This document shows positions 1-8,133 of a stretch of 64,000 bases of DNA, piece by piece. The stretch is from an uncultured Candidatus Entotheonella sp. Its GTDB lineage: Bacteria > Tectomicrobia > Entotheonellia > Entotheonellales > Entotheonellaceae. Position 1 is the first letter of the stretch. Each line of letters starts with the position of its first letter. The notes under the pieces were generated by a model that did no database searches, had not been told where the DNA came from, and saw only the letters and a program-made list of their open reading frames with translations. Position numbers and translations under genes: made by a program. The stretch spans positions 2,837,489 through 2,901,488 of the forward strand of contig OY282375.1 of the NCBI GenBank assembly GCA_958295825.1, in the 5' to 3' direction.

Positions 1-1287
1 GCTGGTCACCAGGGGCGGCGCCAGGCAGACCACCTCGCCTCGCATGCGGGTAAACAGCCCGCGTTGCACCATTTCCTGGTGCATGCGCGGCCCCACTTTG
101 GCGTCAGCCGGGAACGGTGCCTTGGTGGTTTTGTCCGCCACCAGCTCCACAGCGGTCATCAGGCCCAGGCCGCGTACGTCGCCGACGCCGTCCAGATCGT
201 CCAGCGTGTGCAGTCCTTCGAGCAGGCGATTGCCCATCTCGGCGGCCCGTTGTACCAGTCCTTCTTGCTCGATGACGTCGATGTTGGCCAATGCCACCGC
301 GCTGCTGGTGGGATGGCCGGAGTAGGTGTAGGCGTGCATCCAGCGCTGCGAGGGCGGCACGTCGGCCATGACCTGTTTCACCTTGTCCGACACGCCGATG
401 CCGCCGAGCGGCACGTAGCCGCTGGTGATGCCCTTGGCGAACTGCATGATGTCCGGCTCGATGCCCCAGTGCTCCAGGCCGAACCAAGTGCCGGTACGTC
501 CGAAGCCGGTGATGACGTCGTCGCTGATCAACAGCACGTCATACGCGTCACAGATTTCGCGAATGCGCGGAAAGTAGTCCTCCTGCGGCACGATGACGCC
601 GCCGGCGCCCTGAACCGGCTCGGCGATGAACGCCGCCACCGTGTCCGGACCCTCGCGCAGGATGGCCTCTTCCAACAGATTGGCCGCCGCCATGCCGGGG
701 CTGGTGCTGCCGTCGCCGCCTTGGAAGCGATACGGATACGGCGAATCGATGTGCACGAAATTGGGCACCAGGGGCTCGAACATGCGCCAGTAATCCGGGA
801 TGCCGGTGGCGCTCATAGCGGCCATGGTGACGCCATGGTAGCCCAGGTGGCGCGAAATGATTTTGACCTTGTCCGGTTTGCCTTGGGCCTTCCAGTAAAA
901 CCGCGCCGTCTTGAACGAACTCTCCGTTGATTCGGCCCCGCCGCTGGTGAAGAAGAAGGTGTTAATGGAGGGGTAGGCCAAGCCGCTGAGGCGCTCCGCC
1001 AATTCGATCGCCGGCAGGTTGCTGGCGCCGGTGTACGAGGAGCAGTAGGCGAGGGTCTGCATCTGCTGCATCGCCGCCTCGGCTAGTTCCCGCCTGCCGT
1101 GGCCGACGTTGATGTTCCACAACCCGCTGAGGCCGTCGATGAATTCGTCGCCATGAACGTCCCGCATGACGGCGCCGCTGGCTTCGACCCAGATCTTCGG
1201 TTCCTGGTGGTCGGATGGGTGATATAACGGGTGAATGAGGTGGGCCAGGTCAGACTGCGTGCGCTCAATCGCCGTGCGTGATGTCAT
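1..1287 (-). CDS. Class III (omega) aminotransferase, C-terminus beyond window edge
   Basis: A PLP-dependent fold-type I class III aminotransferase that moves an amino group between an amine or omega-amino acid and a keto acid such as pyruvate, in the cytosol. The minus strand is open from an ATG at 1287 to the window edge (about 429 codons). The N-terminal region has the family's GLWNINVGHG stretch, the middle has TSGGAESTE and SRHLGYHG, then FIAEPVQGAGG, and ISDDVITGFGRTG gives the PLP-binding Asp. The Schiff-base Lys is in QFAKGITSGY. A GAGGGA ribosome site lies 7-8 bases before the start. The gene is divergent from nuoB. Substrate cannot be told from sequence; beta-alanine, GABA or taurine:pyruvate types all fit. 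Confidence 0.93.
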   Translation of the reverse strand, partial: MTSRTAIERTQSDLAHLIHPLYHPSDHQEPKIWVEASGAVMRDVHGDEFIDGLSGLWNINVGHGRRELAEAAMQQMQTLAYCSSYTGASNLPAIELAERLSGLAYPSINTFFFTSGGAESTESSFKTARFYWKAQGKPDKVKIISRHLGYHGVTMAAMSATGIPDYWRMFEPLVPNFVHIDSPYPYRFQGGDGSTSPGMAAANLLEEAILREGPDTVAAFIAEPVQGAGGVIVPQEDYFPRIREICDAYDVLLISDDVITGFGRTGTWFGLEHWGIEPDIMQFAKGITSGYVPLGGIGVSDKVKQVMADVPPSQRWMHAYTYSGHPTSSAVALANIDVIEQEGLVQRAAEMGNRLLEGLHTLDDLDGVGDVRGLGLMTAVELVADKTTKAPFPADAKVGPRMHQEMVQRGLFTRMRGEVVCLAPPLVTS

Positions 1288-1491
1288 CAGTGTGTCCCTC
1301 GCAAAAAGTAGGAATGCCCCGGCTGAATGGCGTCCGGTTGTACAGAAGCTCCAGGGTCATGTCAAGGCGACTGAATGGGCCTCGCCGTGGCTTGCTTCAG
1401 GCATGCCCCGTTGTTTACAATACCGAACTTTGGTTACCCATCCGGACGGAAGCGCCCTCGTTTGCTCGTCGCGCCGTAGAAAGGAAACCCA

Positions 1492-2121
1492 TTGGGACTG
1501 GAAACGATCTTTGGAAGCGGATTCATCACCTCGCAGCTCAATAAAATCATCAACTGGGGGCGCAAGAATTCCTTCTTTCCCCTGCCCTTCGTGACTGCCT
1601 GCTGCGGCATGGAATTCATGGCCACCTGGGGGTCGCACTACGACGTTGCCCGCTTTGGCGCGGAATTGCCGCGATTTTCGCCCCGGCAATCCGATCTGCT
1701 CATGGTGGTCGGCACGATCAATCACAAGATCGCCCCGGTGCTCAAGCGAGTCTACGATCAGATGTGTGAGCCGAAGTGGGTGATCGCCTTTGGGGCCTGC
1801 GCGTCTTCGGGGGGGTTCTACCGGAATTACGCCACCGTGCAGGGCATCGACCGCATCATTCCGGTGGACGTGTACATCGCGGGTTGCCCACCGCGTCCAG
1901 AGGCGGTGCTGGAGGGGCTGATGCTGTTGCAGAAGAAGGTTGAGGGCGAAGACATTCTCAATCGAGGCGCCCCCATCATGGTAAACGGCCAAGCTTATTC
2001 CGAGGAGCGCCTGGTGCACGTCGAGCCGCCGATGGACCGCCGGGCCAATCATGTCATCGCGTCGCACGAGGGGCCGGGCGTGCACCCCTGGCAAGGCTTC
2101 GAAGAAGCCGAACGCCGTTGA
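1492..2121 (+). CDS. nuoB: NADH-quinone oxidoreductase subunit B (stand-alone nuoB)
   Basis: Complex I subunit that holds iron-sulfur cluster N2, the last electron carrier before quinone, in the peripheral arm at the membrane. The 209 residues show all four cluster ligands: adjacent Cys37-Cys38 (TACCGMEFM), Cys103 (GACASSGG) and Cys132 (GCPPRPEA). The start is a TTG with AAGGAAA just upstream; no in-frame ATG fits the family N-terminus. The C-terminal tail after the core is about 40 residues. No other nuo gene is adjacent: an aminotransferase is divergent on the left and a dehydrogenase converges on the right. It may complement an operon elsewhere or be an extra copy. A hydrogenase small subunit is excluded by the paired-Cys pattern and length. 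Confidence 0.93.
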   Translation: MGLETIFGSGFITSQLNKIINWGRKNSFFPLPFVTACCGMEFMATWGSHYDVARFGAELPRFSPRQSDLLMVVGTINHKIAPVLKRVYDQMCEPKWVIAFGACASSGGFYRNYATVQGIDRIIPVDVYIAGCPPRPEAVLEGLMLLQKKVEGEDILNRGAPIMVNGQAYSEERLVHVEPPMDRRANHVIASHEGPGVHPWQGFEEAERR

Positions 2122-2144
2122 TTCCCTCCCCGCCGGCGCCGGCC

Positions 2145-3044
2145 TCAATTGTCCCTTGGCGGCTGGCGCACCTGCATTCCCAAATTATCCTCCAACACCT
2201 GCATCATGCCGCTCAGATCGTTCCCACCGCGGCCGTTGGCGCGCGCCTGACGCATCAGGTTGATACACACGCTTCCCATCACCAGCGGCACCGACAGCTC
2301 GTCACCGAGTTCCAACGCCAGACGCAAATCCTTGTGCGCCAAGTCGATGGTGAAGCCGGGAGAGAAATCGCCGGCGAAAATCTTGTGGGGAAACTGCCGC
2401 ATGGCCCAGCTGGCGCCGCTGCTAGATTGAACGATGTCGTGCAAAATCTGTGGATCAACCCCCGCCTTGACCCCCAGCAGCATGCCCTCGAATGCCGCCA
2501 TGGAGTTGACGAAGGCCAGCATGTTGTTGACCACCTTGGCTACGCAGCCGCTGCCGCTGTCACCGACCCGGAAAACATTGGCGCCGAGGTGCTGCAGCAG
2601 GGGCCGGACGGTCTCAAAGGCGCTCGCGTCGCCGCCCACCATGACGGCCAAAGTCGCTTGCTCGGCGCCCACCACGCCGCCGCTCACCGGCGTATCCAGC
2701 ATCGTGACGCCCTTAGCCGCGAGGGTGGCACACAGCCGCTGCGCCACGGTCGGGGAATTGGTGCTCAGGTCGACATAGATCAGACCCGGGCGGGCGGCGT
2801 CCGCAATGCCGTCGGTCCCCAGCGCCACCCGTTCAATTTCCCGCGGCCCCGGCAGCGAGCTGAACACGATGTCGCACGCCAGCGCCACCGCCTTAGGGCT
2901 GTCGGCCTGCTGAGCGCCCAGGCTGACCATGCGCGCCAGGTTCGACGGCTGCACGTCGAATACCAACACGTCATGGCCGGCCTCGATCAGGTGGCGACAC
3001 ATCGGCGTGCCGATGTTCCCGACCCCGATAAATCCAAGTTGCAT
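2145..3044 (-). CDS. 3-hydroxyisobutyrate dehydrogenase family oxidoreductase
   Basis: NAD(P)-dependent beta-hydroxyacid dehydrogenase (3-hydroxyisobutyrate, tartronate semialdehyde or related substrate). The 299-residue protein opens with the Rossmann motif GFIGVGNIGTPM, followed by VDLSTNSP, the substrate-binding DTPVSGG and the catalytic Lys in GCVAKVVNNML. The ATG at 3044 is preceded by GAGGGGA at good spacing. A longer frame begins 93 bases upstream but its extra residues do not resemble the family. The gene converges on nuoB and is divergent from sspB. Substrate is not predictable, and no valine-degradation neighbours are present. Confidence 0.92.
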   Translation of the reverse strand: MQLGFIGVGNIGTPMCRHLIEAGHDVLVFDVQPSNLARMVSLGAQQADSPKAVALACDIVFSSLPGPREIERVALGTDGIADAARPGLIYVDLSTNSPTVAQRLCATLAAKGVTMLDTPVSGGVVGAEQATLAVMVGGDASAFETVRPLLQHLGANVFRVGDSGSGCVAKVVNNMLAFVNSMAAFEGMLLGVKAGVDPQILHDIVQSSSGASWAMRQFPHKIFAGDFSPGFTIDLAHKDLRLALELGDELSVPLVMGSVCINLMRQARANGRGGNDLSGMMQVLEDNLGMQVRQPPRDN

Positions 3045-3261
3045 CACGATTCCCCTCTCGCAGGTAGAATTTTCCGGCCCATCCGGCGCCGTGCGGTTTT
3101 GTGAAGGCGCCCATCGTACACACACGGAAAGAGGCACTCAAGACCACGCGGACCGCTTCCCGACGTGCCCGGAACGGCTTGACCGTGCCCATGTCCCTTG
3201 CTAGAGTGAGCCGCGAATTTGGCTGCCAACCTGTCTCCCTCCAATCGAATCAGGAATAATT

Positions 3262-3735
3262 ATGAATTCGGCTCCAGTCAGCAAAGAAGCGGTCGTCCTC
3301 AAGTTGTTGGCAGAGGGAGACACCATGCTGTGCCTCGATGCACGCCACCCCGACGTTTGCGTTCCGTCGCACCAAGCCCAGAACCCGGCTCTGCGACTGA
3401 TCCTCAATCGCGACTTTCCGCGCCCTATCGACGTGACCGAGGAAGGTATCCGCGTCAACCTGTCGTTCGGTGGGCGGCGATTCGATTGCTACGTCGCCAT
3501 GGACGCGTTGTGGGCGGCGTTCAATCCGCACACCATGGAAGGCGCCCTGTGGCAAGAAAGCGCCTCGCCCGAGGTGCTGCAAAGCCTCAAGGCTCAGTTG
3601 CCGGTGAAGCAGACCGCCGAGCCAGATCCCGACCCAGCACGCAAGCTAGGGCCAAAAGCGGTGCCGCGCGTCAACGGCGAGGCGCCAGCCTCCCAAACGC
3701 CTCGCAAACGGGGGCACCTGCGTTTGGTGAAGTAA
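3262..3735 (+). CDS. sspB: ClpXP adaptor protein SspB
   Basis: SspB binds ssrA-tagged and other substrates and delivers them to the ClpXP protease. The 157-residue protein has the SspB beta-fold core (VCVPSHQAQNP, LILNRDFPRPID, IRVNLSFGGRRFDCYVAMDA), then a disordered Pro/Asp/Lys-rich linker, and ends in LRLVK. That matches the conserved C-terminal ClpX-binding peptide of SspB (LRVVK in E. coli). AGGA lies a few bases before the ATG. pilT follows after 34 bases on the same strand. The core plus the terminal tail motif make the assignment good despite low overall similarity. Confidence 0.85.
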   Translation: MNSAPVSKEAVVLKLLAEGDTMLCLDARHPDVCVPSHQAQNPALRLILNRDFPRPIDVTEEGIRVNLSFGGRRFDCYVAMDALWAAFNPHTMEGALWQESASPEVLQSLKAQLPVKQTAEPDPDPARKLGPKAVPRVNGEAPASQTPRKRGHLRLVK

Positions 3736-3769
3736 CCCGGCCGATGCCCGCCGGAAGCGGAATCACACC

Positions 3770-4501
3770 ATGGCCAAACTCGACGCCTTCTTCAAGCTCA
3801 TGACGGAGCAGGGGGCGAGTGACCTGCACTTGGCCTCTGGTTCCCCGCCCCTATTGCGCGTCAATGGCGACCTGCAGCGCGTGCGTTACCCCGCCTTAAG
3901 CAACGACGACCTCAAGACCATGCTGTATGAAGTCACCCCGGCGACCATGGTGAAACAGTTTGAGGAAACGGGGGACGCTGATTTTGCCCACGAGGCGCCC
4001 GGCCTGTCGCGTTACCGGGTCAACCTGTTCCTGCAGCAACACGGCGTTGCAGCGGTGTTCCGACAAATTCCCACCACTCTTCCCAGCCTCGAAGCACTCG
4101 GGCTGCCGCGCATTCTGCTCAAATTACCCCTTTTGCCGCAGGGGCTCGTGCCTGGTCACGGGGCCGACCGGGAGCGGCAAATCCACCACCCTGGCGGCGC
4201 TGATCGATTACGCCAGTACGCACCGCAGGGACCACATCCTGACCATCGAGGATCCGGTGGAATTCGTCCACGCTAACAAGAACTGCGTGGTCAATCAGCG
4301 CGAGGTCGGCAGCCATACGCGCACGTTCGCCGCGGCGTTGCGGGCCGTGTTGCGGGAGGACCCGGACATCATCATGGTGGGCGAGATGCGCGACCTGGAA
4401 ACGATTCGCTTCGCCATCGAAACGGCCTCGACCGGGCATCTGGTGTTCGCCACGCTGCACACCCGGAGCGCCGCCACCATCAGCCGCATGGTGGATCTTT
4501 T
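3770..4501 (+). pseudogene. pilT: Twitching-motility ATPase PilT, frameshifted and truncated
   Basis: PilT powers type IV pilus retraction. The first about 125 residues (start ATG at 3770, [29 protein letters not shown]) are in one frame. After QGL the reading continues one frame over as [13 protein letters not shown] (Walker A), [27 protein letters not shown] (Walker B) and [10 protein letters not shown]. The shift fits one extra C near 4149. The gene then stops after ISRMVDL, where a 25-base inverted repeat begins at 4502. About 100 C-terminal residues are missing and are not found beyond the matching repeat at 7077. It is therefore inactive as written unless both lesions are errors, which is unlikely for the truncation. 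Confidence 0.88.
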
Positions 4502-4526
4502 GGTAGTGGCTCGTTTTGAAATTCAG
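4502..4526 (+). repeat. Left arm of 25-bp inverted repeat
   Basis: Begins GGTAGTGGCTCG and ends GAAATTCAG. It interrupts pilT and pairs exactly with 7053-7077; the match ends sharply on both sides. Confidence 0.9.
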
Positions 4527-4617
4527 GGTACAAAAATGCCCTATTGACGACAGGCGGGGGCCTTGGGTACTTATAAAGGCAGCACCACACGACACCCCTA
4601 TACCCTTTGGAGAAATC

Positions 4618-4797
4618 ATGAAGAAAAGACCCGCCGATATAAACCAACTCGGGAAGCTCGTCACGGACATCGCCGTCGGTGACGTGGAAGACACCGAGCC
4701 GAAGCCTGGCCGCTCCCGCGGCGGGACCGCCCGCGCTGTCTCGATGACTCCAGAACGGCGCAAGCAGATCGCCAAGAAGGCCGCCGACGCCAGGTGA
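4618..4797 (+). CDS. Small basic hypothetical protein
   Basis: A 59-residue protein of unknown function. It has PADINQLGKLVTDIAVGDVE, a Gly/Arg-rich centre, and ends SMTPERRKQIAKKAADAR, a basic helix tail typical of short bacterial proteins often labelled histone-H1-like or RNA-binding. The ATG at 4618 follows GGAGAAATC. It lies just inside the left inverted repeat. The frame is open further upstream, but that part has no ribosome site and crosses the repeat. Real gene likely, role unknown. Confidence 0.6.
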   Translation: MKKRPADINQLGKLVTDIAVGDVEDTEPKPGRSRGGTARAVSMTPERRKQIAKKAADAR

Positions 4798-4982
4798 AAA
4801 CGCGATTCTGACGCTGACCAAGCGGCCTCTTGAGGGTTCCTGCCTGAAGGTCCTGAATTCCTAATCGTGATGGTGGTCGCCTTGTACCGTCCGAGGCGCT
4901 TCCGCAATCGGTCTTCTTCTTGCTTCAGAACGTCGTCCAGACTCGGTGCCATGTTCGACGATTTCTTCCTGCTGTTCAGGAG

Positions 4983-5201
4983 TCAATTGAACTGATCGGA
5001 CTGGATAAATGCCTGGAAGGCGTCCTCCGAAGACCATTCGGAGACGATGAGGTAGGATTGAACGTCCTGAATGTCCTTGTACAGTGCCGACTTCGCGCGC
5101 CCTTCCGTCGTTTGCAAGCTCTCCAGAACATTCGCGAAGACTTTCTCGAACTGAACCTCTTTGCCCTGCAAAACCTTGTAATTCATGCCCACGGTAATCA
5201 T
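4983..5201 (-). CDS. Short antibiotic-biosynthesis-monooxygenase (ABM) fold protein
   Basis: A 72-residue ABM-superfamily protein (dimeric alpha/beta barrel, as in small heme- or quinol-active monooxygenases). It begins MITVGMNYKVLQGKE and contains SYLIVSEWSSEDAFQAF. Family members usually continue another 20-25 residues after FIxSDxF. Here the frame stops at QFN, so the C-terminus appears truncated. Downstream on the same strand another frame encodes a short basic stretch that could be the displaced remainder or unrelated. IS-A copy 1 lies 67 bases upstream of the start. Confidence 0.6.
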   Translation of the reverse strand: MITVGMNYKVLQGKEVQFEKVFANVLESLQTTEGRAKSALYKDIQDVQSYLIVSEWSSEDAFQAFIQSDQFN

Positions 5202-5267
5202 CTGGAGTCCCCTTTACGGGTCCTGTTCGGTGCCTCGGTGCCAAGCGCCCATGCCTTGGCGTCAGCC

Positions 5268-6110
5268 TAGGCTCAGGACTCATAACCAGAAACTAACCGT
5301 GGCAGCCATGCAGATGGCGCTGTAGAAGGTGTGCGCACAGCGGTCGTACCGGGTGGCGATGCGGCGCCAATCCTTCAGCCGGCCAAACAGGCGCTCAATG
5401 AGGTTACGGCTCTTGTACAACTCGGTGTCGTAGATGATGGGCTCTTTGCGCGGCCCGGAATGCAGGACTTGATGCCACGTTCGGCAAGGGCCTCGCGCAA
5501 CCTGTCGCTGTCATAACCCTTGTCGGCTATCAGGACAGCGGCTTTCGGGAGGGCCTCAAGTACCGGATCAGCCCCGCGGTAGTCGCTGACCTGGCCCGCC
5601 GTCAACCGCAGCACGACGGGCTTGCCATCACCGTCGCAGACGGCGTGGAGCTTCGAGTTCAGCCCACCCCGGGTGCGTCCGATCTGGCGTGGAAAAGCCC
5701 CCCCTTGAGCAGGCTGGCGGCGGTGCGATACGCCCCCCGATGGGTGCTGTCGATCATGACCGTCTTGGTGGCGGTGCTTTCAGCAGCAAGGGCCTGAAAG
5801 ATGCGGTCGAAGACCGCGGCCCTGCTCCAGCGCACGAAGCGATTGTAGAGTGTCTTGTGGGGTCCGTAACAGGCGGGCGCGTCGCGCCACCTCAGCCCAT
5901 AGCGGATGACGTGGATGATGCCGCTGATGACCTTTCGGTCATCGACGCGTGGGACGCCGCGCCCCTTGTTGGGTAACAGGGGTTTGAGTCGGTCAAACGG
6001 GTCGTCGGCCAGCCAGAAGAGGTGCTCGGACATGATCGCTCTCCTTGTGGCATCAGCGTGTTGGCTCTCATCATAAGCCCCATGATACCCTTTTATAGGT
6101 CCTGAGCCTA
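5268..6110 (-). mobile_element. IS-A copy 1 (IS5 family)
   Basis: An 843-bp element with inner ends GGCTCAGGACC / GGCTCAGGACT inverted, and TA at both outer edges, consistent with a TA or YTAR target duplication. The layout matches the intact copy at 36519-37369: left end, 77-base leader, transposase, 12-base right end. This copy is nested inside the inverted-repeat segment. Confidence 0.92.
5280..6033 (-). pseudogene. IS-A transposase, frameshifted at the poly-G tract
   Basis: DDE transposase of the IS5 family. Start ATG at 6033, MSEHLFWLADDPFDRLKPL, first catalytic Asp in MIDSTH. A run of seven G (minus strand, near 5698-5704) shifts the frame to a stop after GLFHARSDAPGVG. The rest (RLTAGQVSDYRGAD, ADKGYDSDRLREAL) continues in another frame, and a further indel is evident near 5455. 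Confidence 0.85.
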
Positions 6111-6158
6111 GCATGAAGGTGTCCGGCATGTCACTGGCGTTGTCCGTAAGGAGCTTGC

Positions 6159-6734
6159 GTGCTGACATCCGAACAAAGGGCTGAACTGACCTCGGAACTG
6201 GCAACCCGGCCCGGCCACGAAAAAGTCCGCGCGTTGCTGCACCGCCTGCTCACAGGCGGGCTCGGCGCCGACAGCCGGGACATCGACTTTGAAAAACCGG
6301 TACCCGAAGTCCACGGACGGATCGACGCCCTGCTTGGCCGGACCGTGTTCGAGTTGAAGTCCGATCTGAACCGCGAGCGCAGGGACGCCGAGGAAGGGCT
6401 GACGCGATACCTCACGGAACGCGAGGGGCAGACCGGCGAGCGGTACGTCGGCATCGCCACCGACGGCGCCGACTTCATCGCGTACTTCCTCAAGAACGAC
6501 CGTGTCGTTGACGCAGGCGCCTGCCGCACGGACCCGACAGCGCCTCAAGACCTGGTGGCCTGGTTGCAGGGCGCCGTGGCCATCGGCGACAGCTTGTCGC
6601 CCGACCCGGACACCATCACGCGCGAGTTCGGGCGCAACAGCCTGGCCGCCCGGCGCGCCCTCGACGACCTCGGCAGGCTGTGGGCCACCCTCGGCGCCAC
6701 GCCGGAAACGCTCCTGAGTCCTGCGAAGGTCTGA
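6159..6734 (+). CDS. PD-(D/E)xK-like N-terminal domain of a restriction-modification-type protein, truncated
   Basis: A 191-residue protein resembling the N-terminal nuclease region of large restriction/methylase proteins. It shows PGHEKVRALLHRLL, then RIDALLGRTVFELKSDL, which fits the D...ExK nuclease pattern, then a regular helix-strand run (GERYVGIATDGADFIAYF) and LARRALDDLGRLW. Family proteins of this type usually continue for several hundred residues with a methyltransferase domain. Here a stop follows SPAKV and an unrelated gene tail begins at once, so this is probably a deletion remnant. It may still fold as an isolated nuclease domain. IS-A copy 1 lies 48 bases upstream. Confidence 0.6.
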   Translation: MLTSEQRAELTSELATRPGHEKVRALLHRLLTGGLGADSRDIDFEKPVPEVHGRIDALLGRTVFELKSDLNRERRDAEEGLTRYLTEREGQTGERYVGIATDGADFIAYFLKNDRVVDAGACRTDPTAPQDLVAWLQGAVAIGDSLSPDPDTITREFGRNSLAARRALDDLGRLWATLGATPETLLSPAKV

Positions 6735-7050
6735 TAACCAAGTTCTGCGATAGCGCCGCCTACCAGGAAGACTCATTTTCCTTGCTCAATGCCCTTGAGA
6801 AGTCCACCTACAGACTACCCGGCATCACGCTGATTGCATGCGAAAAGCTCCTCGATCGTTCCGGCGCAGAGGCAAGGGATATCGCACCCGCCGAGCTGTT
6901 GACGGCTCAAACATGACAAAATTGGTTTTGCGAACCTATCACCAGCACCAAGACGATGAGTGGGCCACTCGATGCCTGGACCTGATAGATCGAATGTATC
7001 TTGAACAGAGTTACGAAATCCGCACAAATCTGGATAAATACGAAAGGTAA
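6735..7050 (+). pseudogene. C-terminal remnant of an unidentified larger protein, frameshifted
   Basis: No start codon fits. One frame reads FSLLNALEKSTYRLPGI and ITLIACEKLLDRSGAEARDI, and another, after a shift near 6900, reads TKLVLRTYHQ and ATRCLDLIDRMYLEQSY to a stop at 7050. The two pieces look like the adjacent helical C-terminus of one large protein. It abuts the truncated restriction-like gene and ends just before the right inverted repeat. Function not recognised. Confidence 0.45.
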
Positions 7051-7052
7051 GA

Positions 7053-7077
7053 CTGAATTTCAAAACGAGCCACTACC
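7053..7077 (-). repeat. Right arm of 25-bp inverted repeat
   Basis: Exact reverse complement of 4502-4526, ending GAGCCACTACC on the plus strand. It lies directly after the stop codon of the broken gene tail. Confidence 0.9.
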
Positions 7078-7124
7078 TCTTCGCGTGGCTTCATACTCGA
7101 AGAATCCGCATCAAAGCAATCCCC

Positions 7125-7433
7125 ATGAAACACACGACACTCTGCCTGTTCCTGCTCACGGTCCTGAGCGGCTGCGAAACCGCGCATCACGACCATACGG
7201 CCCCCTTGTGCTACGACGTAGCGCCCGGCAGACGACTTTCCGGCTACGAATTGAGCAAACTGGAACACGCCCTCGAACACCGCCTGCTCGTGGACTTCGA
7301 CGACGACCTGTCCTTCGGCAACCCCATCGGCCCCGGCCGCTGCTACGGCGACAAGTCCTACGGCTGGCCTTACGACGAGTGGGAAATCGACTGCCCCAGA
7401 GACTACGTCGTCATCAATTGCAGCGACCCTTGA
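7125..7433 (+). CDS. Putative small lipoprotein
   Basis: A 102-residue protein with a lipoprotein signal peptide: MKHTT, hydrophobic LCLFLLTV, and lipobox LSGC with Cys17. The mature part is acidic and aromatic with several Cys (GPGRCYGDKSYGWPYDEW, EIDCPRDYVVINC), suggesting a disulfide-linked surface or periplasmic domain. No family recognised. The ribosome site is weak. Its last 31 bases overlap the end of the convergent nuclease gene. It lies just outside the right inverted repeat. Confidence 0.6.
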   Translation: MKHTTLCLFLLTVLSGCETAHHDHTAPLCYDVAPGRRLSGYELSKLEHALEHRLLVDFDDDLSFGNPIGPGRCYGDKSYGWPYDEWEIDCPRDYVVINCSDP

Positions 7434-7987
7434 ACCCGTAACGGGCAGGACAAGTCGCTCATCCCTGTGTCCTCTTTCAGCCCCCGGAACTCCTTTTCCA
7501 ACCGCTCGCCGCGCCGCCAATCCCACGGCTTGATGAAACGGCCTGCCCATACCCCGCGCCTGCCCTCACGCGCTGTTTCTTCCTGCGGAACGTACCGCTC
7601 GGAATAGCGCCGGTAGGCTAACGCATGCCCCTGCTCCACCAGCCAACCGTTCAAGTCTGCGCCATTCGGCGTGAAACACGTCGCAAGCAGGCGCTCATAG
7701 CGGTCGCGCTCGTCGCCCGCGCAGCGCACTGGCTTACCACCAATCTTCTCCTGCAGCAGTCGCGTTGCCGCGCGACCGCACTCGTAGGGTTCGCCCTCGG
7801 CTGTTTCGCACGCCTGCCGGCGTTCCGGCGCGTCAATACCGTCAAGCCGGACCGTAACGCCGAGTCCCTCGAACGCCAGCGTGTCGCCATCAACAACCTT
7901 CATGTCGCCAATCAGGGTCCCCGCCTACGCCGTCATGGACAGCGGCAGAAGCGACAGCACCCAGAACAACAAAATGAAAACCTTCAT
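7403..7987 (-). pseudogene. Secreted thermonuclease-like protein with in-frame amber codon after the signal peptide
   Basis: Staphylococcal-nuclease (SNase) family protein. The mature part reads MKVVDGDTLAFEG, VRLDGIDAPER, LLATCFTPNGADLNGWLVEQGHALAYRRY and GRRGVWAGRF, with the usual calcium and catalytic Asp/Arg/Glu pattern. Upstream in the same frame, an ATG at 7987 with a strong AAGGAGG site opens a 19-residue signal peptide (MKVFILLFWVLSLLPLSMTA). It is followed by TAG at 7925-7927 and then AGTLIGD joining the nuclease. A single TGG-to-TAG change would explain it. An internal ATG at 7903 could give a cytosolic form but has no good ribosome site. Confidence 0.85.
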
Positions 7988-8133
7988 GTCACGCCTCCTT
8001 CAAACAGACAAACACGTCAGATTTGGACTGCCTACAGCGTCTAACATGGCAAGGGCATCTCTAATAATACTCATCTCCCACTTGATTTAGAATTACTGAA
8101 CCACGTTAACCAACAAGACGGGAGGAGTTGAGC

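Larger units (their letters stand above)
4502..7077. mobile_element. 2.6 kb segment bounded by 25-bp perfect inverted repeats
   Basis: The first 25 bases (4502-4526, beginning GGTAGTGGCTCG) recur exactly in inverted orientation at 7053-7077. The left end sits inside pilT. The segment holds a 59-codon hypothetical gene, a short ABM-domain gene, IS-A copy 1, a truncated restriction-like gene and a broken gene tail. No transposase other than that of the nested IS-A is present, so this could be a non-autonomous element or two solo ends of one element with captured DNA. No clear target duplication is seen. Confidence 0.55.

Noticed and set aside
64..930. Long plus-strand frame (288 codons)
   Set aside because: It is antisense to the aminotransferase, whose minus-strand frame carries all family motifs; residue composition (His/Arg/Ala rich) is typical of a shadow frame.
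2118..3104. Long plus-strand frame (328 codons)
   Set aside because: Antisense to the hydroxyisobutyrate-dehydrogenase-like gene, no domain texture.
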